DNA of 20,562 bases from Clostridiales bacterium (GTDB lineage Bacteria > Bacillota_A > Clostridia > Oscillospirales > Oscillospiraceae). Positions within the stretch are counted from its first letter, which is position 1. Each line of letters starts with the position of its first letter. A program made the position numbers and the translations under genes. Below, piece after piece: positions 6,967 to 14,201 of this stretch. The notes under the pieces were generated by a model. It was not told the origin of the DNA. It made no database searches and worked only from the letters and a program-made list of their open reading frames with translations. The DNA lies in contig JALFGI010000064.1 in NCBI GenBank assembly GCA_022777455.1, positions 1 to 20,562 of the forward strand, read 5' to 3'.

Positions 6967-7233
6967 ATGATTCAGAAGGAAAAGAAGACTCAGGTCATCC
7001 TGGACAACGCGACCCACGAGGGCGACACCGGTTCTCCCGAGGTTCAGGTCGCCATCCTGACTGCCCGCATCAACGAGCTCACCGATCACCTGCGCGTGCA
7101 CAAGCACGACAACCACTCCCGCCGTGGTCTGCTGATGATGGTTGGTAAGCGCCGCAAGATGCTGGACTACCTGGCCAACAAGGACATCAACCGTTACCGC
7201 GCCCTGATTGCCAAGCTGGGTATCCGTAAGTAA
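6967..7233 (+). CDS. rpsO: 30S ribosomal protein S15
   Basis: An 88-residue protein of the standard S15 length. It binds 16S rRNA helices 20-22 early in assembly of the small-subunit platform. Recognisable family segments are [36 protein letters not shown] and the basic [17 protein letters not shown] region that contacts rRNA. The start is placed at ATG 6967, 6 nt after AGGTGG; an in-frame ATG at 6955 overlaps the ribosome site and is rejected. It has its own promoter and structured leader and is followed by a terminator-like hairpin and pnp, the conserved rpsO-pnp order. Confidence 0.98.
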   Translation: MIQKEKKTQVILDNATHEGDTGSPEVQVAILTARINELTDHLRVHKHDNHSRRGLLMMVGKRRKMLDYLANKDINRYRALIAKLGIRK

Positions 7234-7241
7234 GATTTGAC

Positions 7242-7269
7242 AAAGGCGACGGTATCCCCGTCGCCTTTT
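7242..7269 (+). terminator. Hairpin downstream of rpsO
   Basis: An 11-bp stem AAAGGCGACGG/CCGTCGCCTTT with loop TATCC ends in only four T, followed by CAAG. The weak U-run suggests partial termination or a 3'-end processing signal. No convincing promoter is seen between here and pnp, so pnp probably depends on read-through. Confidence 0.7.
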
Positions 7270-7283
7270 CAAGCGTCAACCCC

Positions 7284-7358
7284 TTCGGGAGTGATTTTAG
7301 CAATTGAAAGTGTCCCCGGTGAAAAGCGGAGGCAATTTCAATGGCTAAACCTCCCGAA
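7284..7358 (+). promoter_or_regulatory. Long imperfect hairpin in the pnp leader
   Basis: Three stacked stems can form: TTCGGGAG/CTCCCGAA (7284-7291 with 7351-7358), TTTAGC/GCTAAA (7296-7301 with 7344-7349) and ATTGAAA/TTTCAAT (7303-7309 with 7336-7342). They total 21 bp around a 26-nt loop that exposes GGAGG at 7328-7332. The 3' arm covers the first six codons of a small ORF at 7341. In E. coli a long pnp leader stem is cut by RNase III and mediates PNPase autoregulation; an analogous role here is inference. Confidence 0.7.
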
Positions 7359-7373
7359 ACAACAATATTTTAA
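7341..7373 (+). CDS. Candidate 10-residue leader peptide upstream of pnp
   Basis: ATG 7341 follows GGAGG by 8 nt, an ideal ribosome site, and encodes MAKPPETTIF before TAA. The stop ends 2 nt before the GGAGG of pnp. The start region CGGAGGCAATTTCAATGG nearly repeats the pnp start region CGGAGGTAATTCAATGG, so it may be a duplicated initiation site. Codons 1-6 lie in the 3' arm of the leader hairpin, so translation would melt that structure and deliver ribosomes beside the pnp start. The Pro-Pro pair could slow ribosomes. Translation is not shown; only conservation or ribosome profiling would prove it. Confidence 0.4.
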   Translation: MAKPPETTIF

Positions 7374-7387
7374 ACGGAGGTAATTCA

Positions 7388-9508
7388 ATGGTAACTCACA
7401 AACAGTTCCCGAACCACAAGGTTTTTGAAATGGAAATCGGCGGCCGTCCCTTCACCGTGGAAACCGGTAAGGTGGCAGAGCTGGCCAACGCCGAGTGCAT
7501 CTGCCGCTACGGCGACACCGTGGTGCTCACCACCTGCACCGCCAACCCCATCCCCAAGGCGGGCATCGACTACTTCCCCCTGACCATCGAGTTTGAAGAG
7601 CGGATGTACTCCGTGGGCCGCATCCCCGGCTCCTTCAACCGCCGGGAGGGCAAGCCCAGCGAGCGGGGCATCCTGAACAGCCGGATCATCGACCGGCCCA
7701 TGCGTCCCCTCTTCGACGAAGAGCTGCGCAACGATACCGTGGTCACCTGCACCGTGCTGGCCAATGACTACGATAACCCCGTGGAGATCGTGGCTTCCCT
7801 GGGCGCTTCCATCGCCATCGCTTCTTCCGATGTGCCCTGGAACGGACCCGTGGCCACCACCAACGTGTGCCACCTGAACGGCCGCTATATCATCAACCCC
7901 TCCACCGAGGAGCGGGAGGCTTCCGACTGCTTCGTGTGCATTTCCTCCACCTTCGAGAAGGTGGTTATGATCGAGACCGAGGCCAACGAGGCTCCCGAGG
8001 CTGTGGTGCTGGAGTCCATCCGCATCGCCCACGAGACCAACATGGAGATCGTGAAGTTCATTAACTCCATCGTTGCCGAAATCGGCAAGCCCAAGTTCAC
8101 CTTCGAGAAGGCCGCCGTGAACCACGAGCTGCTGGACGACCTGATGGCCTACGGCCTGAATCAGATTGAGTACGCTCTGGACACCCCCGACAAGAATGTC
8201 CGGGAGGAGCGCCTCACCGCCGCCCGGCTGGACTTCCAGGAGAAGTTCGGCGAGAAGTACGAGGACTTCGAGACTCACATCGAGGTCTGCCTCTACAAGA
8301 TGCAGAAGAAGGTGGTCAAGAAGTGGCTGCTCCAGGGCAAGCGTGTGGACGGCCGCGGCATGGACGAGATTCGTCCCCTGGCTGCCGAGGTTGGCGTGCT
8401 GCCCCGGGTCCATGGCTCCGGCCTGTTTACCCGTGGCCAGACCCAGGTCCTGTCCATCTGCACCCTGAACACCCTGTCCGCTGCCCAGAAGATGGATACC
8501 ATCTACTCCGAGGATACCAAGCGCTATATCCATCACTATAATTTCCCCGCTTACTCCACCGGCGAAGCCCGTGCCGCCCGGTCCACCAGCCGTCGTGAAA
8601 TCGGTCACGGCGCCCTGGCCGAGAAGGCCCTGCTGCCTGTGATCCCCAGCGTGGAGGAGTTCCCCTACGCCATCCGTGTGGTGTCCGAGGTTCTGTCCTC
8701 CAACGGCTCCACCTCCCAGGGCTCCATCTGCGGCTCCACCCTGGCGCTGATGGACGCCGGTGTGCCCATCAAGCGGCCCGTGGCGGGCATCTCCTGCGGC
8801 CTGATCTCCGACCAGGAGACCGGCGAGTGGAGAACCTTCACCGACATCCAGGGCGTGGAGGACTTCCACGGCGAGATGGACTTCAAGGTGGCCGGTACCA
8901 CCGAGGGCATCACCGCCATCCAGATGGACCTGAAGAACAAGGGCCTGACCATGGAGATCATCGCCGACGCCCTGGAGCGCTGCCGCAAGGCCCGTCTGGA
9001 AATCCTCAGCGAGATCATGCTGCCCTGCATCGCCGAGCCTCGCGCCGAGGTGTCCGAGTTCGCTCCCAAGATGCTGAGCCTGAAGATTCCCGTGGACAAG
9101 ATCCGGGAGGTCATCGGCTCCGGCGGCAAGACCATCCAGAAGATCTGCGCCGACACCGGCGCCAAGGTGGACATCGACGACGACGGCTCCGTGTTCATCT
9201 CCGCCGTGGACTCCGCCGCTGCCTACGCCGCCAAGAAGATGGTGGACGACATCTGCTTCGTCCCCGAGGTGGGTAAGATCTACTACGGCAAGGTGGTCCG
9301 CATCCTGCCCATCGGCGCCTTCGTGGAGATTGCCCCCGGCCATGACGGCATGGTCCACATCTCCAAGCTGGAAAACCGCCGGGTGGAAAAGGTGGAAGAC
9401 GTGCTGAACCTGGGCGACATGACCTACGTGAAGTTCATGGGCTTCGACGAAAAGGGCCGGGCCAACTTCAGCCGCAAGGACGCCCTGAAGGAAATGGAAA
9501 ACAAGTAA
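7388..9508 (+). CDS. pnp: Polynucleotide phosphorylase (PNPase)
   Basis: A 706-residue trimeric 3'-5' phosphorolytic exoribonuclease of mRNA decay. The order is first RNase PH core (about 1-140, with FEERMYSVGRIPGSFNRREG), helical linker (about 145-310), second catalytic RNase PH core (about 319-540, with GEMDFKVAGT, catalytic Asp498), KH domain with GSGGK at 577-581, and S1 domain from about 628 (YYGKVVRILPIGAFVEIAPG). It ends directly after S1 with no acidic tail. The start is supported by ACGGAGG 7 nt before ATG. In the second core the segment after NFPAYSTGE reads ARAARSTSRREIGHG, where many PNPases have a Gly-rich GR-G-P loop; the flanking motifs are intact, so activity is expected. It follows rpsO as in most bacteria. 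The antisense frame (minus 7385-9517) is a codon-bias shadow. Confidence 0.99.
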   Translation: MVTHKQFPNHKVFEMEIGGRPFTVETGKVAELANAECICRYGDTVVLTTCTANPIPKAGIDYFPLTIEFEERMYSVGRIPGSFNRREGKPSERGILNSRIIDRPMRPLFDEELRNDTVVTCTVLANDYDNPVEIVASLGASIAIASSDVPWNGPVATTNVCHLNGRYIINPSTEEREASDCFVCISSTFEKVVMIETEANEAPEAVVLESIRIAHETNMEIVKFINSIVAEIGKPKFTFEKAAVNHELLDDLMAYGLNQIEYALDTPDKNVREERLTAARLDFQEKFGEKYEDFETHIEVCLYKMQKKVVKKWLLQGKRVDGRGMDEIRPLAAEVGVLPRVHGSGLFTRGQTQVLSICTLNTLSAAQKMDTIYSEDTKRYIHHYNFPAYSTGEARAARSTSRREIGHGALAEKALLPVIPSVEEFPYAIRVVSEVLSSNGSTSQGSICGSTLALMDAGVPIKRPVAGISCGLISDQETGEWRTFTDIQGVEDFHGEMDFKVAGTTEGITAIQMDLKNKGLTMEIIADALERCRKARLEILSEIMLPCIAEPRAEVSEFAPKMLSLKIPVDKIREVIGSGGKTIQKICADTGAKVDIDDDGSVFISAVDSAAAYAAKKMVDDICFVPEVGKIYYGKVVRILPIGAFVEIAPGHDGMVHISKLENRRVEKVEDVLNLGDMTYVKFMGFDEKGRANFSRKDALKEMENK

Positions 9509-9518
9509 AATAACCAAC

Positions 9519-9550
9519 GCCGCCGGAGCAGCAATGCCCCGGCGGCTTTT
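9519..9550 (+). terminator. Rho-independent terminator of pnp
   Basis: Stem GCCGCCGG/CCGGCGGC with a 12-nt loop, followed by TTTT, starting 10 nt after the pnp stop. Confidence 0.85.
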
Positions 9551-9592
9551 GGATTATCAAAGGATTCTGCCGGATTCAGGCAGTAATCAGAT

Positions 9593-9802
9593 AAATTGTA
9601 ATTTGGCGGGTAGATACGGCAGCGCCCCTTGGCTCCCCCTATGGGGGAGCTGGCTGCCCCGTAAGGGGCAGACTGAGAGGGCGATAATGATTCGGCTGTC
9701 ATTATCTTACTGCGGTACCCTCTCAGTCAGCCTGACGGCTGCCAGCTCTCCCAAAGGGAGAGCCAAGGGGTGCGTCAGTTCCGGTACGCCAAATTACAAT
9801 TT
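9593..9802 (+). repeat. Family A palindromic repeat, copy 2
   Basis: This 210-nt palindrome has ends AAATTGTAATTTGGCG and CGCCAAATTACAATTT. It shares a 58-nt identical block (starting CCCCTTGGCTCCCCCTATGG) and a 52-nt identical block (starting TACCCTCTCAGTCAGCCTGA) with the copy at 10512-10729 in the same orientation, while the central about 35 nt differs. With copy 3 it brackets the thiamine pyrophosphokinase gene. Confidence 0.88.
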
Positions 9803-9821
9803 ATCGATTCACTGGGACTCA

Positions 9822-9850
9822 TTGATTTTATACCCCATGGGGAGTATAAT
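9822..9850 (+). promoter_or_regulatory. Promoter of thiamine pyrophosphokinase gene
   Basis: TTGATT (9822-9827), a 17-nt spacer, then a perfect TATAAT (9845-9850). It begins 20 nt after the end of family A copy 2, so the repeat does not interrupt it. The predicted leader is about 20 nt; no TPP riboswitch is visible. Confidence 0.8.
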
Positions 9851-9877
9851 AAGGAAAACAAATCCGGGAGGGAATCC

Positions 9878-10510
9878 ATGGATACCTGCATCATTTTCGG
9901 GGCGGCGGAGTTTGACGGACTTTTGATGCCCGTCTGCCCGGGGGATTTCATCATCGCCGCCGACGGCGGGCTGCGCCACACCCAGGCCCTGGGGCTGCGG
10001 CCCAATGAAATCATCGGGGATTTCGACTCCCTGGGCTATGTGCCGGAGGAGGGCGTGGTGTTCCCTGTGGAAAAGGACGACACCGACACCATGCTGGCCG
10101 TGAGAAGAGGCTTGGAATTGGGCCTGCGGCGGTACGTGATATACGGCGGCATGGACGGCAAACGGCTGGACCACACCCTGGCCAATTTTCAAACCCTGTG
10201 CTTCCTGGCCCAGCACGGGGCGGTGGGATTCCTGGTGGGCCGGGATTACATTGCCTGCGCCGTGAAAGATGGAACACTTCGTTTCCCGGCCGGAGCGGAG
10301 GGGGATTTCTCCCTGTTCTGCCTGGGCAAAGATGCCAAGGGCGTTACCATCCGGGGGCTGTACTATGAGGCGGAGGACATCACCCTCACCAGCTCCTTCC
10401 CCCTGGGGGTGAGCAACCATTTCACCGGAACGGAAGCCGCCGTCACGGTAGAGGATGGCACCCTCCTGGCCCTGTGGGAACGAAAAACCGGCCTGCCGGA
10501 GCTTGTTTGA
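9878..10510 (+). CDS. thiN: Thiamine pyrophosphokinase
   Basis: A 210-residue enzyme that transfers pyrophosphate from ATP to thiamine to make the cofactor TPP. Motifs are in family order: IIFGAAEFDG at the N terminus, AADGG (27-31), GDFDS (47-51) and KDDTDTMLAV (66-75), whose acidic residues bind Mg-ATP. These are followed by YGGMDGKRLDHTLAN and a C-terminal beta domain with GVSNHFTG that closes the thiamine pocket. The length is normal. The start is ATG 9878 after GGGAGGG; an in-frame upstream ATG (9770) lies inside a repeat and ahead of the promoter. It is a single-gene unit with its own promoter, and the family A repeat starts 2 nt after its stop. In many Firmicutes this gene lies near rpe/rsgA; it does not here. 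Confidence 0.95.
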   Translation: MDTCIIFGAAEFDGLLMPVCPGDFIIAADGGLRHTQALGLRPNEIIGDFDSLGYVPEEGVVFPVEKDDTDTMLAVRRGLELGLRRYVIYGGMDGKRLDHTLANFQTLCFLAQHGAVGFLVGRDYIACAVKDGTLRFPAGAEGDFSLFCLGKDAKGVTIRGLYYEAEDITLTSSFPLGVSNHFTGTEAAVTVEDGTLLALWERKTGLPELV

Positions 10511-10511
10511 G

Positions 10512-10729
10512 AATTGTAACTTAGCGTACCGGAACCGTCGCACCCCTTGGCTCCCCCTATGGGGGAGCTGGCTGCCCCGTAAGGGGCAGACTGAGAGGGC
10601 AACACGGTTTATTTTGCTGATATGGCGGGATCTTACTTCACTACCCTCTCAGTCAGCCTGACGGCTGCCAGCTCTCCCAAAGGGAGAGCCAAGAGGCGTT
10701 GCCGTATCTGCCCACGAAATTTCAATTTC
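10512..10729 (+). repeat. Family A palindromic repeat, copy 3
   Basis: The repeat begins 2 nt after the thiamine pyrophosphokinase stop and ends about 40 nt before rqcH. It is in the same orientation as copy 2, with the two long identical blocks described there. The outer ends are less well matched (GAATTGTAACTTAGCG and GAAATTTCAATTTC). It may serve as the 3' end of the upstream transcript, since no other terminator is seen. Confidence 0.86.
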
Positions 10730-10767
10730 TCGGATCAACACATCATCTGATCGGAAAGGATTTCATT

Positions 10768-12519
10768 ATGGCATTTGATGCTTTTTTTCTGACCTCCGTA
10801 TTGGAGGAAATCCGCACCCGTTGTCTGGGGGCCCGGGTGGACAAGCTCCACCAGCCCAGCCGGGATACCCTGATCCTCCATCTGCGCTGCCAGCAGGGGC
10901 GGGAGAAGCTGCTGTTTGTGGCCAACCCCACCGCCCCCCGGCTGCATCTGACTTCTGCCTCCCCGGAAAATCCTGCGGAGCCTCCCATGTTCTGTATGCT
11001 CCTGCGCAAGCATCTGCTGGGTGCCCGGCTGACGGACATCTCCCAGCCGGAGATGGAGCGCTGCGCCGTGTTCACCTTCGACTGCACCGACGAAATGGGC
11101 TTCCCCGTCCAGAAGCGGCTGGTGGCGGAGCTCATGGGCCGCACCTGTAATCTGTACCTGCTGGCCCCCGACGGGCGGATTCTGGACTGTCTGCGGCGCA
11201 TCGGTCTGGACGAAAGCGCCAAGCGGGCCGCCCTGCCGGGCCTGAACTACGTGGAGCCGGAAAAAATCACCAAGGAGAATCCCCTTCATCTGAACTTGGA
11301 AGATTATGTCAACCTGCTGAATGCCCCCGGGGCGGACGTGCTCAGCGACCGGCTGATGGATTGTCTCGGCGGCCTGTCCCCCCTGGTGTGCCGGGAGGCG
11401 GCGCTGTTTGCCGCGGGGGATACGGATGCCCGGGTGGGCTCCCTGGATATCCCCAAAACCGCCGAAAAGCTGGAGCTGTTCTTTGCCGAGCATCTGCGCC
11501 ACCCCGCCCCCTACTACTGCGCCCAGGCCGACGGCACGCCTAAGCAGTTTGCCTTCTGCCCCATCCGGGAGTACGGGGAATGCCGCCAGGCGGAGAGCTT
11601 TGCTTCGCTGCTGGACAGCTACTACACCCTCCGGGACCGGAAGGACCTGATCCGTCAGAAAAGCCAGGGGGTGCGCAAAACCGTCACCAATCTCTGCCAG
11701 CGGCTGCGCCGGAAGCTGGCGGTGCAGCAAAAGGAGCTGGAGGCCACCTACGACCGGGAGCGGCTGCGCCAGCTGGGGGACATCCTCACCGCCAACCTGA
11801 ATAGGATCACCAAGGGCCAGCCCAGCATCGAATGCCAGGACTTTTACGATGAGGATATGAAAACCGTCTCCATCCCCCTGTCCCCCATCCTCTCCCCCCA
11901 GCAGAACGCTGCCAAATTCTACAAGGATTACACCCGAATGAAAAACGCGGAGAAGGAGCTGACAAAGCAGATTGCCCTGGGTCAGGAGGAGCTGGAGTAC
12001 CTGGAAAGCGTGCTGGAGGAGCTGAACCGGGCGGACACCGAGGCGGAGCTGGAGGAAATCCGCCAGGAGCTGCAGTCCGGCGGCTATCTGCGCCAGGACA
12101 CCGGCCGGAAGAAAATGAAGCAGAGCAAGCTCCCCCCCATGCGCTTTGAGAGCACCGACGGCTTCCCCATCTATGTGGGCCGGAACAACCGGCAGAACGA
12201 TGAGCTCACCTTCCGCCTGGCCCGGAAGGACGACATCTGGTGCCACGCCTCCAAGGTCCACGGCAGCCATGTGATCATCTCCTGCAACGGAAAAACGCCC
12301 CCGGACAACACCATCACCCAGGCCGCTCAGCTGGCCGCCTACTACGCCGAAACCGGCGGGGGCCAGAACATCCCCGTGGACGTGACGGTGGTGAAGCAGG
12401 TGAAGAAAATTCCCAGCGGCAAGCCGGGGATGGTGATCTACCACAGCTATAAAACCGTCATTGCCAACCCCTACAAGGAAATCGTGGTGGATGCCCTCAA
12501 CGCCGAACCAACGCAGTGA
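10768..12519 (+). CDS. rqcH: RqcH / NFACT protein, ribosome quality control
   Basis: A 583-residue bacterial homologue of Rqc2/NEMF. It binds 50S subunits carrying stalled peptidyl-tRNA and recruits tRNA-Ala to add alanine tails that mark the chain for decay. The NFACT-N domain starts MAFDAFFLTSVLEEI; a coiled-coil region lies around 310-440 (for example KNAEKELTKQIALGQEELEY); the NFACT-R domain near 465-570 has IYVGRNNRQNDELTF and DIWCHASKVHGSHVI. At the position of the Asp97-Arg98 pair needed for tRNA handling in Bacillus subtilis the residues are Glu97-Arg98, a conservative change. The start is ATG 10768 with GGAAAGGA upstream; an earlier in-frame ATG (10699) lies inside a repeat. Older annotations call this family fibronectin-binding protein. 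Confidence 0.94.
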   Translation: MAFDAFFLTSVLEEIRTRCLGARVDKLHQPSRDTLILHLRCQQGREKLLFVANPTAPRLHLTSASPENPAEPPMFCMLLRKHLLGARLTDISQPEMERCAVFTFDCTDEMGFPVQKRLVAELMGRTCNLYLLAPDGRILDCLRRIGLDESAKRAALPGLNYVEPEKITKENPLHLNLEDYVNLLNAPGADVLSDRLMDCLGGLSPLVCREAALFAAGDTDARVGSLDIPKTAEKLELFFAEHLRHPAPYYCAQADGTPKQFAFCPIREYGECRQAESFASLLDSYYTLRDRKDLIRQKSQGVRKTVTNLCQRLRRKLAVQQKELEATYDRERLRQLGDILTANLNRITKGQPSIECQDFYDEDMKTVSIPLSPILSPQQNAAKFYKDYTRMKNAEKELTKQIALGQEELEYLESVLEELNRADTEAELEEIRQELQSGGYLRQDTGRKKMKQSKLPPMRFESTDGFPIYVGRNNRQNDELTFRLARKDDIWCHASKVHGSHVIISCNGKTPPDNTITQAAQLAAYYAETGGGQNIPVDVTVVKQVKKIPSGKPGMVIYHSYKTVIANPYKEIVVDALNAEPTQ

Positions 12520-12544
12520 AGGGTGTTGCAATAAAATGGTACAC

Positions 12545-12873
12545 GCCACCGTAGGGGCGGCTATTAGCCGCCCGCGGGGTACAAGCCAAAAATGATGAAC
12601 CGGGTTGGGCGAATTCCCACAGCACCTCGACGAAACTGTAGGGGAGGATCGTATCCTCCCGCGCAGTACCAGCCCACAGTGACAACTCATGTTGGGCGAA
12701 GTGGGTACCGCGTCGGCATTGTACCATTCAACCGGACACTCAGTTGACAAACCTGGCAGGAGGCTACGAGCCTCCCCTGCATTCAGGTCGAACCGCTGTA
12801 GGAATTCGCCGGGGTGCATTCCAATTCGGAAGCCGGTGCCGCGCGGGCGGCTAATAGCCGCCCCTACGATGGG
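12545..12873 (+). repeat. Family C repeat, copy 3 (nested composite)
   Basis: The outer inverted ends are CCACCGTAGGGGCGGCTATT and its counterpart ending GGCGGCTAATAGCCGCCCCTA near 12868. An inner pair is CTGTAGGGGAGGATCG (from 12637) against CGAGCCTCCCCTG (to 12781). It shares the ACCATTCAACC core with other copies. This looks like one C unit inside another. It fills most of the 476-nt rqcH-ansA gap; the remaining bases hold the terminator and promoter listed next. Confidence 0.82.
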
Positions 12874-12911
12874 TTATGCAGCAAAATGAAATTCAATAAC
12901 CATTTATTCCT

Positions 12912-12932
12912 GAGGCGGCAGCCTCTTTTTTT
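12912..12932 (+). terminator. Rho-independent terminator ahead of ansA
   Basis: Stem GAGGC/GCCTC with loop GGCA is followed by seven T, two bases before the ansA -35 box. The stem is short but the U-run is strong. It would end any transcript from rqcH. Confidence 0.7.
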
Positions 12933-12933
12933 C

Positions 12934-12962
12934 TTGCTATTTTCCGGTGAAAAGGCTATAAT
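12934..12962 (+). promoter_or_regulatory. ansA promoter
   Basis: TTGCTA (12934-12939), a 17-nt spacer, then TATAAT (12957-12962). The predicted start is near 12969, with a leader of about 27 nt. Confidence 0.8.
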
Positions 12963-12995
12963 GTAGAAAGAGAGATTCTGTCAAGAGGAAGAACG

Positions 12996-13991
12996 ATGGA
13001 CAAAAAGAAGATTCTGCTGCTCACCACCGGCGGCACCATTGCTTCCCTGCCCGGCGGGGAAGGGTTGGAACCCCGGCGCAGTGAGGTGATGGAGCTGGCG
13101 CTGGATCAGCTTCGTAATTTTTATGAGATCACCGTGGACGATGTGATGTGCCTGGATTCCTCCAACATCACCCCGGAGGAGTGGCAGCTCATCGCCCGCC
13201 ATATTTTTGACCGCCGGGAAGGTTTCGATGGCATCGTGGTCTCCCACGGCACCGATACCATGGCCTACACTGCCTCCGCCGTGACCTTCATGCTGCCGGA
13301 TATTGACCTGCCCGTGGTATTCACCGGCTCCCAGCTGCCCCTGGCAGACATGCTGTCCGATGGCCCTTCCAATCTGCGCACCGCTTTTGCCATGGCGGCC
13401 TCGGGGCACCCCGGGGTGTTCCTGGCCTTCGACCGGAAGGTGATGCTGGGCTGCCGGGCGGTGAAGGTTCGGGCCTCCGGCTTTTCCGCCTTCGAAAGCG
13501 TCAACGCCCGCTACGCCGCCCAGGTCACCAACCGGGGGCTGGTGGTGGATGAAGCCGTGCTCCCGGTGCGCCGGGGGGAGGCCCGCTTCTGCCCGGAGAT
13601 CAGCCGGGAAATTTTCCTGTTAAAGCTCACCCCGGGATTGAACCCGGCGGTGTTTGATGTGCTGGCCGCCATGGGCTACAAGGGCATCGTCATCGAAGCC
13701 TTCGGCCTGGGGGGCGTGAACGTGCTCCACAAGGGCCTGCGGGGCATCCGCCGGGCGGTGGAGGACGGCATCAGCGTGGTGGTCACCACCCAGTGCCTGT
13801 ACGACAGCGCCAACCTCCAGGTTTACCAGGTTGGCACGAAGCTTTTGGAGCTGGGCGTCATCCAGGGGCGGGACATGACCAGCGAGGCCGCCATGACCAA
13901 GCTCATGTGGGCCATCGGCCAGGGAATGACCCCGGAGGAAATCAAGGGCCTGTTCGGCAAAAACCTTGCCGGAGAGGTGGACGTATCATAA
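12996..13991 (+). CDS. ansA: L-asparaginase, type I (cytoplasmic)
   Basis: A 331-residue enzyme hydrolysing asparagine to aspartate and ammonia. There is no signal peptide, consistent with the cytosolic type I group. Catalytic elements are visible: nucleophile Thr14 in TTGGTIA (10-16), the second triad in HGTDTM (84-89, Thr86 and Asp87) with Lys157 in AVKVRASG, and Asp54-Ser55-Ser56 for substrate binding. The C-terminal half has GYKGIVIEAFGLGGVN and VVTTQCLYDSANLQVYQVG, typical of the family's second subdomain. The start is ATG 12996 after AGAGGAAG. It has its own promoter and the preceding terminator makes it an independent unit; the product aspartate/oxaloacetate could feed the citrate branch (inference). 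The glutamyl-tRNA amidotransferase subunit GatD is a distant relative but would carry an extra N-terminal domain. Confidence 0.94.
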   Translation: MDKKKILLLTTGGTIASLPGGEGLEPRRSEVMELALDQLRNFYEITVDDVMCLDSSNITPEEWQLIARHIFDRREGFDGIVVSHGTDTMAYTASAVTFMLPDIDLPVVFTGSQLPLADMLSDGPSNLRTAFAMAASGHPGVFLAFDRKVMLGCRAVKVRASGFSAFESVNARYAAQVTNRGLVVDEAVLPVRRGEARFCPEISREIFLLKLTPGLNPAVFDVLAAMGYKGIVIEAFGLGGVNVLHKGLRGIRRAVEDGISVVVTTQCLYDSANLQVYQVGTKLLELGVIQGRDMTSEAAMTKLMWAIGQGMTPEEIKGLFGKNLAGEVDVS

Positions 13992-14015
13992 TTGCCGGTA
14001 AAGTGGTTCTTTCGT

Positions 14016-14139
14016 AGATATAAGATATAAGATATGAGATATAAGATATCCTGACACTTAACGTCAAAAAGGTGCTTGTTTTTCAGAGAACGGTTCGTTA
14101 AAGAAATATCTTATATCTTGTATCTCATATCTTATATCT
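14016..14139. repeat. Heptad-based long inverted repeat
   Basis: Arms at 14016-14049 and 14106-14139 match at 31 of 34 positions and are built of tandem 7-mers AAGATAT or GAGATAT. The 56-nt spacer has its own inner pair TTAACG (14058-14063) and CGTTAA (14096-14101). It is strongly AT-rich against a GC-rich background. It lies between the ansA stop and the pyrophosphatase, with no T-run typical of a terminator. Confidence 0.88.
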
Positions 14140-14201
14140 TCCACTATGTTCTGCTTTTCTGAGCAATCCCAATAACCCCATATCAAAAAAGGAGGAAACC
14201 T

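Noticed and set aside
7385..9517. Minus-strand ORF of 710 codons opposite pnp
   Set aside because: It mirrors pnp throughout, has no ribosome site and a His/Gly/Asp-rich composition typical of the antisense of GC-rich genes.
9803..9877. TPP riboswitch before thiamine pyrophosphokinase
   Set aside because: The predicted leader is only about 20 nt and no THI-box sequence is visible.
12545..12873. tRNA-like cloverleaf from clustered short stems
   Set aside because: The stems are the nested ends of family C; there is no T-loop or anticodon arrangement.
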